Positions 55,243-64,000 of a stretch of DNA of 64,000 bases are shown here, piece by piece. Below the pieces are notes generated by a model. That model was not told the DNA's origin. It was given only the letters and a program-made list of their open reading frames with translations, and did no database searches. Location of the stretch: NCBI GenBank assembly GCA_963799925.1, contig CAWCYZ010000004.1, forward strand, positions 186,001-250,000. The letters are read 5' to 3'. The stretch comes from DATBQN01 sp963799925. GTDB taxonomy: Bacteria > Acidobacteriota > Thermoanaerobaculia > Multivoradales > UBA5704. The position numbers and the translations under genes were made by a program. Within the stretch, counting starts at the first letter, position 1; each line of letters opens with the position of its first letter.

Positions 55243-58056
55243 GCCGCCAGAACCTCATTCAGCTCCTCCAGGATCTTCCCCAGCTCCTCCCCGAACACCG
55301 CATACGCCCGCTGCGCGCCGCCTCGCTGCGAGAACGGCACGTAGTCGAAGTCGTCCATCTCCATCTGCAGGTTCGCCGCGATGTGGTCGCGCATGGATTC
55401 GAGCCACTGGCGCTGCTCGGGGGTGACTCCGTGGCCGGTGCTCTCCTGCTGTGCGAGCCACTGCTGGAAGCGCTCCTCAACCTTCTCCTTGAAGGGGACG
55501 AGCTCGGCGTCCTGACTGAGCGCGAAGCGGACTAGGGAGACGACGTCCGTCAGTAGGCGCTGGTCCGAGGCGCCGCGGACTCGGTCCTCGACGACGAGCT
55601 CGTAGGCGTGCCAGAGCCGCTCGGGCGTCCAGGCGCGGGGCGGGGCCTGGAGCGCCGCGGCCAGCTCTTTGATGTCCTGGTGGCGCAGCCGCGCCCGGTG
55701 AGGACGACTGTAGAGGATCTGCAGGGCCGTGATCTCATCGAGGTGGTTCTGGATGAACTGCTCGAAGGAGAAGACGAGCCCCGCCGCCCGCCGCCGTGCC
55801 TCCTCCGAAAAGCCGGCTTCCAGGACCTCATCGATACTGACGTGGTCGATCACCTGCTCGTGGCGCTGCTGCACGAAGAGGATCTCCTCGCGCAGCCCGG
55901 GGCTCGCGGCCAGGGGCAGGGCCGCCTGCCGGAGGAGCCGCTCTCCGGCGGCGGCCATGGTGAGCTCGTCCGGCTCGGCGCCGGCGGGAAGGTCCCCCGC
56001 CCGGCGCGCCTCCTCGGCCTGGCGGTCCGGATCGAGCGCCGCGACCAGGCCGCGGACGATGTCCTGGAGAGGCATGCCTCCAGCCGCCGCGGCCAGGCGC
56101 TCTTTTTCCGGCCGGCCGAGCCGGCGGTCCAACCGCGCCAGCCGGCCCGCCAGTGTGGAGAGGAGGTCCGGGTCCGTGCTGCCGAAGCCCACCGCGTTCA
56201 AGAGGCGCTTGAGCGATTCGCCCGGCTTGCGCTCCAGCGAATAGCTCTCGCCCATAGCGGTCTCGCAGACGCCGACGCAGTCGACGAGGACGAAGTGGTC
56301 CTTGATCTCGGCCTTGGGGTCCTGCGTCACCGCGCGGTACTCGGTGGCGCTGATGACCCGTACGCCCCGGCCCTTCATCTGCTCGAAGAAGCTGCGGCTC
56401 TGGACCGCCCGCAGGAACATGACGATCTCGAGGGGCTTGATGTCCGTTCCCGTGGCGATCATGTCCACGGTGACCACGATCCGCGGCTTGTAGCTGTTGC
56501 GGAAGGCGGCGATCAGGTCGTCCGTATTGCCGGGCGTCCGATAGGTGATCTTCTGGGCGAAGTCGTCTCCCCGGCCGAATTCCTCCCGCACGATCTGGAC
56601 GATGTCGTCCGCGTGGCTGTCGTCCTTGGCGTAGATGAGGGTCTTGGGGACGTCCGTGCGGCCGGGGAAGATCTCGGTGAAGAGCTTCTCCTTGAAGGCC
56701 CGGATCACGGTGCGGATCTGGTCCTCGGCCACGACGTCGCGGTCGAGGACCGCGGGGGCGTAGGAGAGGTCGTCGGGGAGCTGCTCCCAGCGGCGGGCGC
56801 GGGTACGCCGGTCGCGATAGTCCACGAAGTGGCCGGCCTCGACGGTCGAGCCCCTCTCGGTGATCCGGGTACGGATGCGGTAGACCGGTAGCCGACGTTG
56901 ACCTCGTCCGCCACGGCCTCCGATGGCCGTACTCCATGACCAGGTTCTTCTTGAAGAAGCCGATGGTCTGCTTCGAGGGCGTGGCGGTGAGGCCGATCAA
57001 GAAGGCGTCGAAGTATTCCACCACCTGTCGCCAGAGCGTGTAGATCGAGCGGTGGCACTCGTCGATGAACACCACGTCGAAGGCCTCGATGGGCACGTGA
57101 GGGTTGTAGGCGACCGGCACGTCCTCGCGGACCATCCCCTCCAGGCTGAAGAGCGAGCGCTCCTCCAGCTCCGCCAGGTTGGGGACGATCTCCTCCCCTC
57201 GGAGGATCGAGTAGAGCCGCTGGATCGTGCTGATGACGACCCGGGCGACGGGATCGATCTTGTTGGACTTGAGGTGCTGGACGTTGTAGAGCTCGGTGAA
57301 TTTCCGGCCGTCGTCCGGCGTCGTGTACTGCTGGAACTCCTTGAGCGCCTGCCGGCCCAGGTTGGCGCGGTCCACGAGGAAGAGCACCCGCCGGGCGCCG
57401 CCGTGCTTGATCAGGCGATAGGCCGAGGTGATGGCGGTAAACGTCTTGCCGCTCCCGGTGGCCATCTGGACGAGGGCGCGGGGGCGGTTCTCCTGGAGCG
57501 AGCTCTCGAGGCGCTCGACCGCCCGGCGCTGGACGTCCCAGAGGCCCGCCGGCAGCAGCTCCGGCAGGTGCTGAAGCCGGGCGCGGAGGGTCGCGGGGCG
57601 GCCGTGCAGGGGATGCCCGGCCGGGAGCTCGGGCGAGGGCCTGAGCCACTCGGCCAGCGCCTCGGGCCGGTGGAAGTGGAAGACCGGCCGGCTGCGGGGC
57701 TCGGGATCGAGGCGGTTGGTGAAGCGGGTCTCGACGCCCGTGCTCTGATAGAGGAAGGGAAGCGGGTCCCAGGCGCGGGGGAGATGGTCGGGCATGCCCT
57801 GCGAGTACTTCCGCGTCTGGACCTCGACCCCCGTCAGGGTGGTGCCCACCTTCTTGGCCTCGACGACGCCCGCCGCCTTGCCGTCGACGTAGAGGAGGTA
57901 GTCGGCGAAGCCATGTCCTGGCTTCAGCGGGAACTCGCGGATCGCGACACCGCGCCCAGCGTGGACATTGGCCCCGGAGACGTCCTGGATGTCCCATCCG
58001 GCCGCGACGAGAGCGGCATCGATCGTCTCCCGGGCCTCGTCCTCGGGCTTCTTCAT
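55239..58056 (-). pseudogene. hsdR: Type I restriction endonuclease/translocase subunit, two frame breaks
   Basis: A ~940-residue HsdR. The N-terminal PD-(D/E)xK nuclease is in FADYLLYVDGKAAGVVEAKK; then come helicase motif I MATGSGKTFTAI, motif II FIDECHRSIY, motif III LTATPS and, after two one-base losses near 56890-56930, TRITERGSTVEAGHFVDYRD-type sequence, motif V DMIATGTDIKPLE and motif VI FEQMKGRGVR. Everything else is continuous, so error rather than decay is plausible. ATG 58056 gives the family start (MKKPEDEARETID). First gene of the operon; overlaps hsdS by 4 bp. Confidence 0.93.
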
Positions 58057-58289
58057 GGCAGCAACGTCCTGTCCGGCGATCCGATCCGGGATCGAGATGC
58101 CAGGCTCGTCAGTAGGTCGGAGATGAGAATACATCAGGGACCGAAGCCCCCCGGCGCCGGCCCTGGCAACGCCGCACGCTCAGCCGAGATGCCGGATGCT
58201 GCGGCCTGCGGCCCCGGCCGCACCCCCCGATGAGCGCGCTCGGGCTCGCCGCGTGGCGCACCGCTCTCGCCGCCTTTCGCCGACTTCGG

Positions 58290-58295
58290 TATAGT
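58290..58295 (+). promoter_or_regulatory. -10 element for the methyltransferase/glycosyltransferase operon
   Basis: TATAGT 25 bp before the ATG at 58321, with a weak TTCGCC upstream. It lies in the 264-bp divergent space to hsdR, in which no other element was recognised. Confidence 0.4.
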
Positions 58296-58320
58296 TCGAC
58301 CCCGGTTCCCCTCCTTGGCG

Positions 58321-61300
58321 ATGAGCATCCAGTGGCTCCACGGCGAGCTTCAAGCCCTCTGTCCCGTCTGCCGGGAGCCCGGTGCCAAGAGCGTGGTGCT
58401 GTCGACCGATCACGTGCTGCCGGGCTGGGAGCGGGTGACCCTGCTGCGCTGCTCCTGCGGCGCCGCCTTCCTGGACGAGCTCGCGGTGCCGGACTATGCC
58501 ACCGCGGGCAGCCATGGGAACGACTACCACGTCGAGCAGGCGTTCGGGTTCGACCCCGTGGCTCCGGTGCTCTTGCGGCTGCCTGCGGGCTCGGTGGGGC
58601 GCTGCCTGGACGTCGGTTGCGCCTTCGGCCTGATGCTCGACTTCGCCCGCTTCACCTTCGGCTGGGAGGTGGTGGGCGTCGACCCCTCCGCCCTCGCCCC
58701 CGCGGGCGCCGCCGCCCTCGAGCTGCCGATCGTGCACGCCTACTTAAGCCCCGAGCTCGACTTGGGCGGCGAGCCTTTCGACCTCGTCCTCTGCTCGGAG
58801 GTGCTCGAGCACGTGGCCGACCCGCACGCGCTGCTCGCGGCGATCGGCGAGCGGATGACTCCCCAGGGCCTGCTCGTGCTGACGACGCCGAACCTCGACA
58901 GCGTCCACCCGGGAGCCGCGCCCGGCGATCTCACCCGCACCTTGAGCCCGGGGCTGCACCTCGTGCTCTACGACGGCGCTCTGCTGGAGCGCGTCCTCCG
59001 CCAGGCCGGCTTCGCGGCGGTCCGCATCGAAGCCTCTGCCGAACACGTTGGTCGCGCTGGCGGCGCGCTCGGCGGAGGGGCTCGATCGCATCGCTCCGGC
59101 GTGCGCCGACCGCTCTCCTCTGATGCGCTACTACGACGCCCGGGCGGACGGGGCGCCGCCCTCCTCGGCGCTCGCCAGCGGCTTCGCCTACCGCCATTTC
59201 CGGGACTGCGTGAACGCCGGGGAGTACGCCGCGGCGGCGGCGAGCCGGGAGCGTCTGGCGAAGATCTATGCGGAGCGCTACGGGATCGATCTCGCGCGGC
59301 CGGAGAGCCCCGCCGCCCCGCGCGGCGACTCCTTCAACCTGCCGTGCGCCTGGTATTTTTCGGGCGTCCTGGAGCTCAACGGGCAGCGGCGGCCGGAGCG
59401 CGCCGCCGCCTGCTTCGCGGCGGCGGTCGCGGCCGCCGAGGCGATCCTCGCGCGCTCGCCGACCGCGGTGCTCGACGGCGAGACCGAGACCATCCGGTTG
59501 CGCAGCCGCGTGCTGTTGCCGGCGGCCCTCGCCGCGTGCGACGCCCCCCGTGCGCTCGGCGAGCTGCGGGCGTTGGGCGAGCTGGCCGAGCGCGGAGAGG
59601 TCCCGCGCGGAGCCTGGGAGGAGGCAGAGGACCGGGTCTTCGTCCGGCTGGTGCACGCCGGGGCTTACGAGGCCGCCGAGCCGCTCGCGGCGGGCATTGC
59701 GGCGCGGCTCGATCGAGCCGCGCTGCAGGGCGAGCGCGCTGGGACCGTCGTCGAGCTGGAGGCGATGTATTGCCTCGCCATGCTGGCGCTGCAGCAGGGG
59801 CGGCCGGCGGCGGCGGCGGCCGGCTTTGGCGGCGTGCGCCGGCGGCTCGAGCGGGCGGGAGGGGAGGCTGCCGCCCTGCTGCTGGAGCCGGCGAGCCGCC
59901 ACCAGGAGCTGGCGCTACGGCGGGCCGGGGAGGAAGCTGAGGCCGCGGCCGAGATCGCGGCAGGGCGGGCGCCGTCCGGCAGAGCGCAGAGCGGCGGAGC
60001 CGCCGCGCCGCGGGCCGGCATCGCCGCGCGGCTCCGCGCCGCCGGCCGCCGCCGCGCCGGCCGCGCTCGGGCGCCCCAGGGGATGGAAGGTGCCGTGCCG
60101 CCGGCGGACGCGGCCGGCCACCGGCTGCTGATCGCGGAGCGCTTCGTGGCGCCGACGGCCGGGCTCGCGGCTCTCCGGCTGCCGCTCGACGTCGTCGCGC
60201 GGCAGCCCGCGGAACGCCTCCGCCTCCTGGTGATCGGCGAGGACCCGTCGCTCGGCGAGCGGGTGGCGACCCTCTGCCCGCAAGGCCTGCGGCCGGACGA
60301 GCGCCTGCGCCTCGAGTTCGCGCCGTTCGCCGCGCCGCCGGGCGCCACCTTTCTCCTCGGCGTCTCGAACCTGGCGCTGGCGGACGACCGGCCTGTCGCG
60401 GCGGACGTCGCGGCGTTGCGCGAGAGCGCGCGCGGACGGGCGCCGATCGGGCTCGACTGCTCGGCCGCGGGCAGCTTCCCGCGCGACCCGTCGCGGCTGG
60501 CGGACGAGCGGGGCCTCGCGGTCTTTCGCGAAGCGCCGCCCGAGAGCTCGGAGATCCGCGTCGCTCACTGGATCGACCAGTACTGGTGCGACGCCCACGG
60601 TATCTTTCTGAGCGGCTGGGTGCACGCTTTCGAGCACCGCGTCCGCCGCCTCTCGCTCGAGTCGGGCGGCCGGAGCGTCGCGGCCGAGAGCTTCCGCGAC
60701 CGGCCGGACCTGTTGACCCATTACCCCGAGCACGAGCACGTCCGCCACGCCGGGTTCGCGCTCTACCTGGCCGTTGCCGCCGGACACCCCGTGCGGCTCG
60801 GCGTCGAGACCGACGCCGGCTCGACGAGCTGGACCCTCGAGCTGCCGGAGGGCCCGCTCCCGGCGCTGCCCGCGGACGAGGGCATCATGACCGGCGGGTC
60901 GCCCATTCTCCGCCGCTTCGCGGAGCTCGCCGACGCGCGGGGTGGCAAGATCGTGCAACTGGGCGCGCGGTCGGCGGCGGCGGCGGGAGAGACACTCCTC
61001 GTCCCCAGCCGCCTGCTGCGCGGCAAGGTGATCGGCGTCGACATCCATCCCGGACCGCGGGTCGACGTCGTCGGCGACGCCCACGGGATGAGCCGCCTGC
61101 TGCGCGAGGGCTCGATCGACTCGCTCTTCTCCGCCGCGACGCTCGAGCACGTCGCGGCGCCCTGGCTCGTCGCCGCCGAGATCAACCGCGTGCTCAAGCC
61201 GGGTGGGCTGACCTACCACCACGTTCCGTCGGCGTGGCCGCCGCACGCGCAGCCCAACGACTTCTGGCGGTTCTCCGCCGCGGCGCTCGCGGTGCTCTTC

Positions 61301-61565
61301 GGCCCGGAGACCGGGTTCGAGGTGCTCGCCGCGGCGGACGGCGGGCCGGCGACGCTGCGTGCCGGGACCGGGGTGGCGGCAGCAGTTCCTCGGCATGCCG
61401 ACGTTGCCCATCTTCGCCGGCGCCGAGATCCTGGCGCGGAAGGTGGCCGACCTCGCGCCCGGCGCCGTCGCCTGGCCGCTCGAGGCCGAGGCCAGCCAGC
61501 GCTTCGCACGCGGCTATCCGGTCGCCGGCCTCGCCCCGGCCTGGGAAGAGGAGGGCGGCGGGTGA
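58321..61565 (+). pseudogene. Large protein with two methyltransferase domains, two frame breaks
   Basis: Joined length ~1080 residues. Residues 1-55 form a four-cysteine zinc-ribbon-like start (CPVC ... CSCG). Domain 1 is a SAM methyltransferase (LDVGCAFGLMLDFAR, VVGVDPS, LVLCSEVLEHVADPH). After an indel near 59040 there is a long alanine-rich, TPR-like middle (AAAASRERLAKIYAERYGID). A second methyltransferase-like domain follows (VIGVDIHPGPRVDVVGDAHG, FSAATLEHVAAPW, NDFWRFSAAAL); a second indel near 61360 precedes the end FAGAEILARKVADLAPG. The stop overlaps the next gene's start (GTGA). Likely modifies a glycan or polyketide-like compound together with the glycosyltransferase; this is inference. 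Confidence 0.7.
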
Positions 61566-62587
61566 GCTCGCCGCGCATATCGGCCATCGTGCCGGTCTAC
61601 AACGGACGCCGCTTCCTGCGCACCGCGCTCGACAGCGTCTTCCGGCAGTCGCTCCAGCCGTGCGAGCTGATCGTGGTCGACGACGGCTCGACCGACGGCT
61701 CTCTCGACGAGCTCGCGGGCATGGCGCCCGCGGGGCTGCCGGTGCGCGTCCTGCGGCAGGCGAACTCCGGGCAGTCGGCGGCGCGCAATCTCGCCGTGCG
61801 GTCTGCCGAGGGCGAGTACCTCGCCTTTCTCGATCAGGACGACATCTGGTCCCCGGATCACCTCGAGGCGCTGGTCGAGCCGCTGCTCGCCAACCCCGCC
61901 GCCGGCTGGGCGTACAGCGACTTCGACGAGATCGACATCGAGGGCTACCTGGTGACGAGGGCGTTCCTGCGCACCTTCGAGGTGCGCCATCCGAAGCGCA
62001 CGGTCGCCGATTGCGTGCGGGCCGACCTGATGGTGCTGCCCTCGGCGAGCCTGCTGCGCCGCACCGCCTTCGAGGCCGTCGGGGGATTCGACGAGGCGCT
62101 CAGCGGCTACGAGGACGACGACCTCTTCCTGCGCGTCTTCCGCAGCGGCTGGGAGCAGGTCTTCCTCGACCGCACGCTGGTGCGCTTCCGGGTCCACGCC
62201 TCGGGCTCCTCGGCGGCGAGCCGATTCCTCGAGAGCCGCCTGTGCTTCACCGCCAAGCTCATCGCGCTCCTGCCCGACGACCCGCGGATGATGCGGTTCT
62301 ACCTGCGCGACGCGATCGCGCCGCGCTTCTTCCAGGTCTCGCTCGACGATTACGTGCGCGCCTGCTCGGCCGGCGATTGGGACGACGCGCGGCTGGCGCT
62401 CTCCGTCGTCAACCGTTTCGCCGCGCTGCGCGGCCCGAGCCTCGGCCTGCGCTGGAAGCTGGCGTGGATCCAGTCCCCGCGCTGCTTCCGCTGGCTGGTG
62501 GGCCTCAACGACCGCCTGCCGCGGCGCCTGCGCTTCGCGCGCAATCCGAGCGTCACCCTGCGCGCCGCGGGTCCATCGCGGCTCTGA
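61562..62587 (+). CDS. Family 2 glycosyltransferase
   Basis: A 341-residue GT-A enzyme that transfers a sugar from a nucleotide-sugar donor. The start is RISAIVPVYNGRRFLRTALD, then the nucleotide-binding VVDDGSTDGS, the DxD-like DQDDIW and GGFDEALSGYEDDDLFLR as the acceptor/base region. GTG 61562 overlaps the upstream stop, so translation is coupled to the double methyltransferase. The C-terminal ~90 residues are a basic helical extension. Acceptor unknown, probably a surface polysaccharide or glycoprotein. Confidence 0.9.
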   Translation: MSSPRISAIVPVYNGRRFLRTALDSVFRQSLQPCELIVVDDGSTDGSLDELAGMAPAGLPVRVLRQANSGQSAARNLAVRSAEGEYLAFLDQDDIWSPDHLEALVEPLLANPAAGWAYSDFDEIDIEGYLVTRAFLRTFEVRHPKRTVADCVRADLMVLPSASLLRRTAFEAVGGFDEALSGYEDDDLFLRVFRSGWEQVFLDRTLVRFRVHASGSSAASRFLESRLCFTAKLIALLPDDPRMMRFYLRDAIAPRFFQVSLDDYVRACSAGDWDDARLALSVVNRFAALRGPSLGLRWKLAWIQSPRCFRWLVGLNDRLPRRLRFARNPSVTLRAAGPSRL

Positions 62588-62791
62588 GGACGGCGGACGG
62601 GAGCCGGCCGGCGGATCCACAGCTCAGCGAGGTAGCGGTCGGCTTCGCCCAGCCGACGTGCGGCCGCCGGCCGGCGTGCAGTAGGGCGGCACCAGCGGTC
62701 CGCGAGGGTGCGCCCTGGCTGACGCATTCCTTGCGCTGATACGGCGGCGCGAGCGGCCGGGGAGCGGGCCTGTCTACCCGGGGATACTCGT

Positions 62792-62820
62792 TTGACCCGT
62801 CCCCTCCGGGATGGTAGAAA
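62792..62820 (+). promoter_or_regulatory. Strong promoter of the peptide/MNIO operon
   Basis: -35 TTGACC (62792-62797), 17-bp spacer, TGG-TAGAAA with -10 at 62815-62820. Near-consensus for this genome and similar to the tRNA-Phe promoter, suggesting high expression. Start expected near 62827, giving a 28-nt leader with a strong ribosome site. Confidence 0.75.
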
Positions 62821-62854
62821 CCTTCGCACCACTCTCCCCAAGGAGGAAGCCCGA

Positions 62855-63001
62855 ATGGACACGAGCCAGAACGTCGAGCCGGTCAGCACCCTGGAGTACG
62901 CCACGACCACCACCACGGTCGGCACCTGCCCCACCTGCATCTCGGGGACGGACCCGCTGATCAGCAAGACGGACGTCGCGATCCTCCAGGATCTCGACTA
63001 G
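62855..63001 (+). CDS. Putative RiPP precursor peptide with CPTC motif
   Basis: A 48-residue peptide from ATG 62855, with a near-perfect AAGGAGG ribosome site and a strong promoter. The first ~17 residues (MDTSQNVEPVSTLEYATT) are polar and leader-like. A threonine run follows, then VGTCPTCISG (Cys25 and Cys28), and an acidic end (KTDVAILQDLD). No signal peptide. It is followed by a hairpin and a DUF692/MNIO gene in the same direction. MNIO enzymes modify cysteine or other residues of short precursor peptides (methanobactin, 3-thiaGlu, bufferins). I do not recognise this precursor; its role as the MNIO substrate is inferred from context and the two cysteines. Confidence 0.72.
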   Translation: MDTSQNVEPVSTLEYATTTTTVGTCPTCISGTDPLISKTDVAILQDLD

Positions 63002-63015
63002 CCGGACCGGCGCCC

Positions 63016-63048
63016 GGGCGGGGGGGCGCGCGAGCGCGCCTCCCGCCC
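63016..63048 (+). terminator. Hairpin between precursor and MNIO genes
   Basis: GGCGCG-CGAG-CGCGCC at the core, extended by GGGCGGG (63016-63022) and CCCGCCC (63042-63048). Without a T-run it probably acts as an attenuator or mRNA stabiliser, which would make much more precursor than enzyme, as is usual in RiPP operons. Confidence 0.6.
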
Positions 63049-63073
63049 ATCCTCGCGCCGCGCCGGACCCTGC

Positions 63074-64000
63074 ATGTCCGTCCCTCGCCCTCCCGCCGTC
63101 CCGCCCTCTCCGGCGACCCCGGACCGTCTCGCCTCGCTGCCGCGGCTCGGCGTCGGCCTCTCCTTCCAGGGGACGCTCCGCGACTACGTGCTCGAGAACC
63201 TCGACGACTTCGACTTCCTCGAGATCATCCCCGACACTTTCTGGACCGACGACGGCGCCGGCGCCGCGCCGCGCTACCGCGAGCGCGCCGACGCGCGGCC
63301 CTTCCTCGAGCGGGTGGCCGAGCGCCGCCCGCTCGTGGGACACGGCATCGGCCTCTCGATCGGCAGCGCCGAGCGCTTCGACGCCGGCCACGTGGAGCAG
63401 ATCGCGGCCTGGCAGCGGCGCCACGGCTTTCCGTGGCACAGCGACCACCTCTCGTTCAACCGCCTGGAGCACCCCACCGGGCACGCGATGGACGTGGGCT
63501 TCACGATGCCGGTGCCCTACGACGAGGAGGTGCTCGCGATGATCGCCGCCCGCGTCGGCGAGGTGCAGGCGCGGGTGCCGGTGCCCTTCCTGCTCGAGAA
63601 CAACGTCTACTATTTCGCGATCCCCGAGCAGGACATGTCCGAGGCGGAGTTCCTCAACCGGCTCTCGGCGCGGACCGGCTGCGGCCTCCTCCTCGACCTG
63701 CACAACGTGCACGTCAACGCCGTCAACCACGGCCTCGACCCCTGGGACCTGCTGGGCGAGCTCGACCTCACGCGGGTCGTCGAGCTGCACCTGGGCGGCG
63801 GGCTGACCATGGACGGCATGTACCTGGACGCCCACTCGGGCCCCTGCCCGCCCGAGGTCTGGACGATGCTCCGCCAGGTCCTGCCGCGCGCGCCGAACGC
63901 CAAGGCGGTCGTCTTCGAGGTCTTCGGGAACTACTTCCCCGACCCGGTGGGGCCCGAGGCCATACGGGGCGAGCTCGCCAAGGCGCGGGAGATCTTCGGG
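63074..64000 (+). CDS. DUF692/MNIO family multinuclear iron oxidase (3' end beyond window)
   Basis: 309 codons are open to the window end. The TIM-barrel MNIO pattern is complete so far: GHGIGLSIGS (His90), WHSDHLSF (His122, Asp124, His125), LLENNVYY (Glu175), LLLDLHNVHVNAVNHG (Asp208, His213), VELHLGGG (His239), DAHSGP (Asp252, His254) and VVFEVFGNY (Glu282). In characterised members these positions bind two or three iron ions that oxidise peptide cysteines or other residues with O2. The ATG at 63074 lies 72 bp after the precursor. A partner protein (DUF2063-like, RRE or transporter) would be expected just outside the window. Confidence 0.92.
   Translation, partial: MSVPRPPAVPPSPATPDRLASLPRLGVGLSFQGTLRDYVLENLDDFDFLEIIPDTFWTDDGAGAAPRYRERADARPFLERVAERRPLVGHGIGLSIGSAERFDAGHVEQIAAWQRRHGFPWHSDHLSFNRLEHPTGHAMDVGFTMPVPYDEEVLAMIAARVGEVQARVPVPFLLENNVYYFAIPEQDMSEAEFLNRLSARTGCGLLLDLHNVHVNAVNHGLDPWDLLGELDLTRVVELHLGGGLTMDGMYLDAHSGPCPPEVWTMLRQVLPRAPNAKAVVFEVFGNYFPDPVGPEAIRGELAKAREIFG

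Overview
The window is a GC-rich (about 70%) bacterial chromosome segment that looks acidobacterial. The grounds are the mix of a CTP synthase/kdsB pair, a glyoxylate-shunt isocitrate lyase with a RamB/ScfR-type regulator, a LolA-like carrier, UPF0234, a TusA protein, a BNR-repeat lipoprotein ending in a C-terminal domain I associate with Acidobacteriota and Actinobacteria, and small cysteine-containing exported peptides. No rRNA or other taxonomic marker is present, so the phylum is an inference.

Layout. 1-10 kb is core: pyrG start, kdsB, M28 peptidase, aceA divergent from its probable regulator, a polyprenyl synthase, yajQ and a lolA-like gene. At 10.2-12.1 kb an ImmA/DUF4411 two-gene module sits between two copies of the 3' end of purH. 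purH is followed by a small segment (PfpI-like, broken FAD enzyme, SRPBCC) bounded by a 40-bp promoter-like direct repeat. 15-19.3 kb carries exported proteins and a TusA protein. At 19.5-22.3 kb about 2.8 kb of partly low-GC, broken genes (ECF sigma factor and three small ORFs) has entered the 3' end of a yfhO-like gene and is bounded by a 262-bp duplication. 22.4-25 kb is the intact yfhO-like gene, then a tandem repeat and tRNA-Phe. From the tRNA to 35.4 kb is an accessory stretch: a frameshifted MmeI-like restriction-methyltransferase, a RadC-like gene, HigBA remnants, a broken exported protein, a gutted VapBC, an intact VapBC, a cysteine-rich exported peptide and a RedB/sensor-fragment operon. 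35.5-50.4 kb holds exported hydrolases (HExxH protease, haem peroxidase, S46, CocE, alpha/beta), a TMEM175-type channel, a MiaE-like gene and a two-gene ABC exporter next to a small exported peptide. 50.6-58.1 kb is a 40-bp tandem repeat and a complete type I restriction operon with three small genes between hsdS and hsdM. 58.3-62.6 kb is a double-methyltransferase protein and a glycosyltransferase. The right edge (62.8-64.0 kb) is the most interesting locus: a strong promoter, a 48-residue peptide with a CPTC motif, a hairpin, and a DUF692/MNIO enzyme cut by the window end. This is the arrangement of a RiPP precursor and its iron-dependent modifying oxidase.

Two cautions apply. First, many clearly conserved genes (purH, S46, ABC exporter, hsdR, hsdS, methyltransferase) are interrupted by one- or two-base indels with the rest of the reading frame intact. 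This points to sequencing/assembly errors at least as much as to gene decay. Second, several promoters place the start codon at or within about 5 nt of the predicted transcription start, so leaderless starts seem common and some starts given here rest on that.
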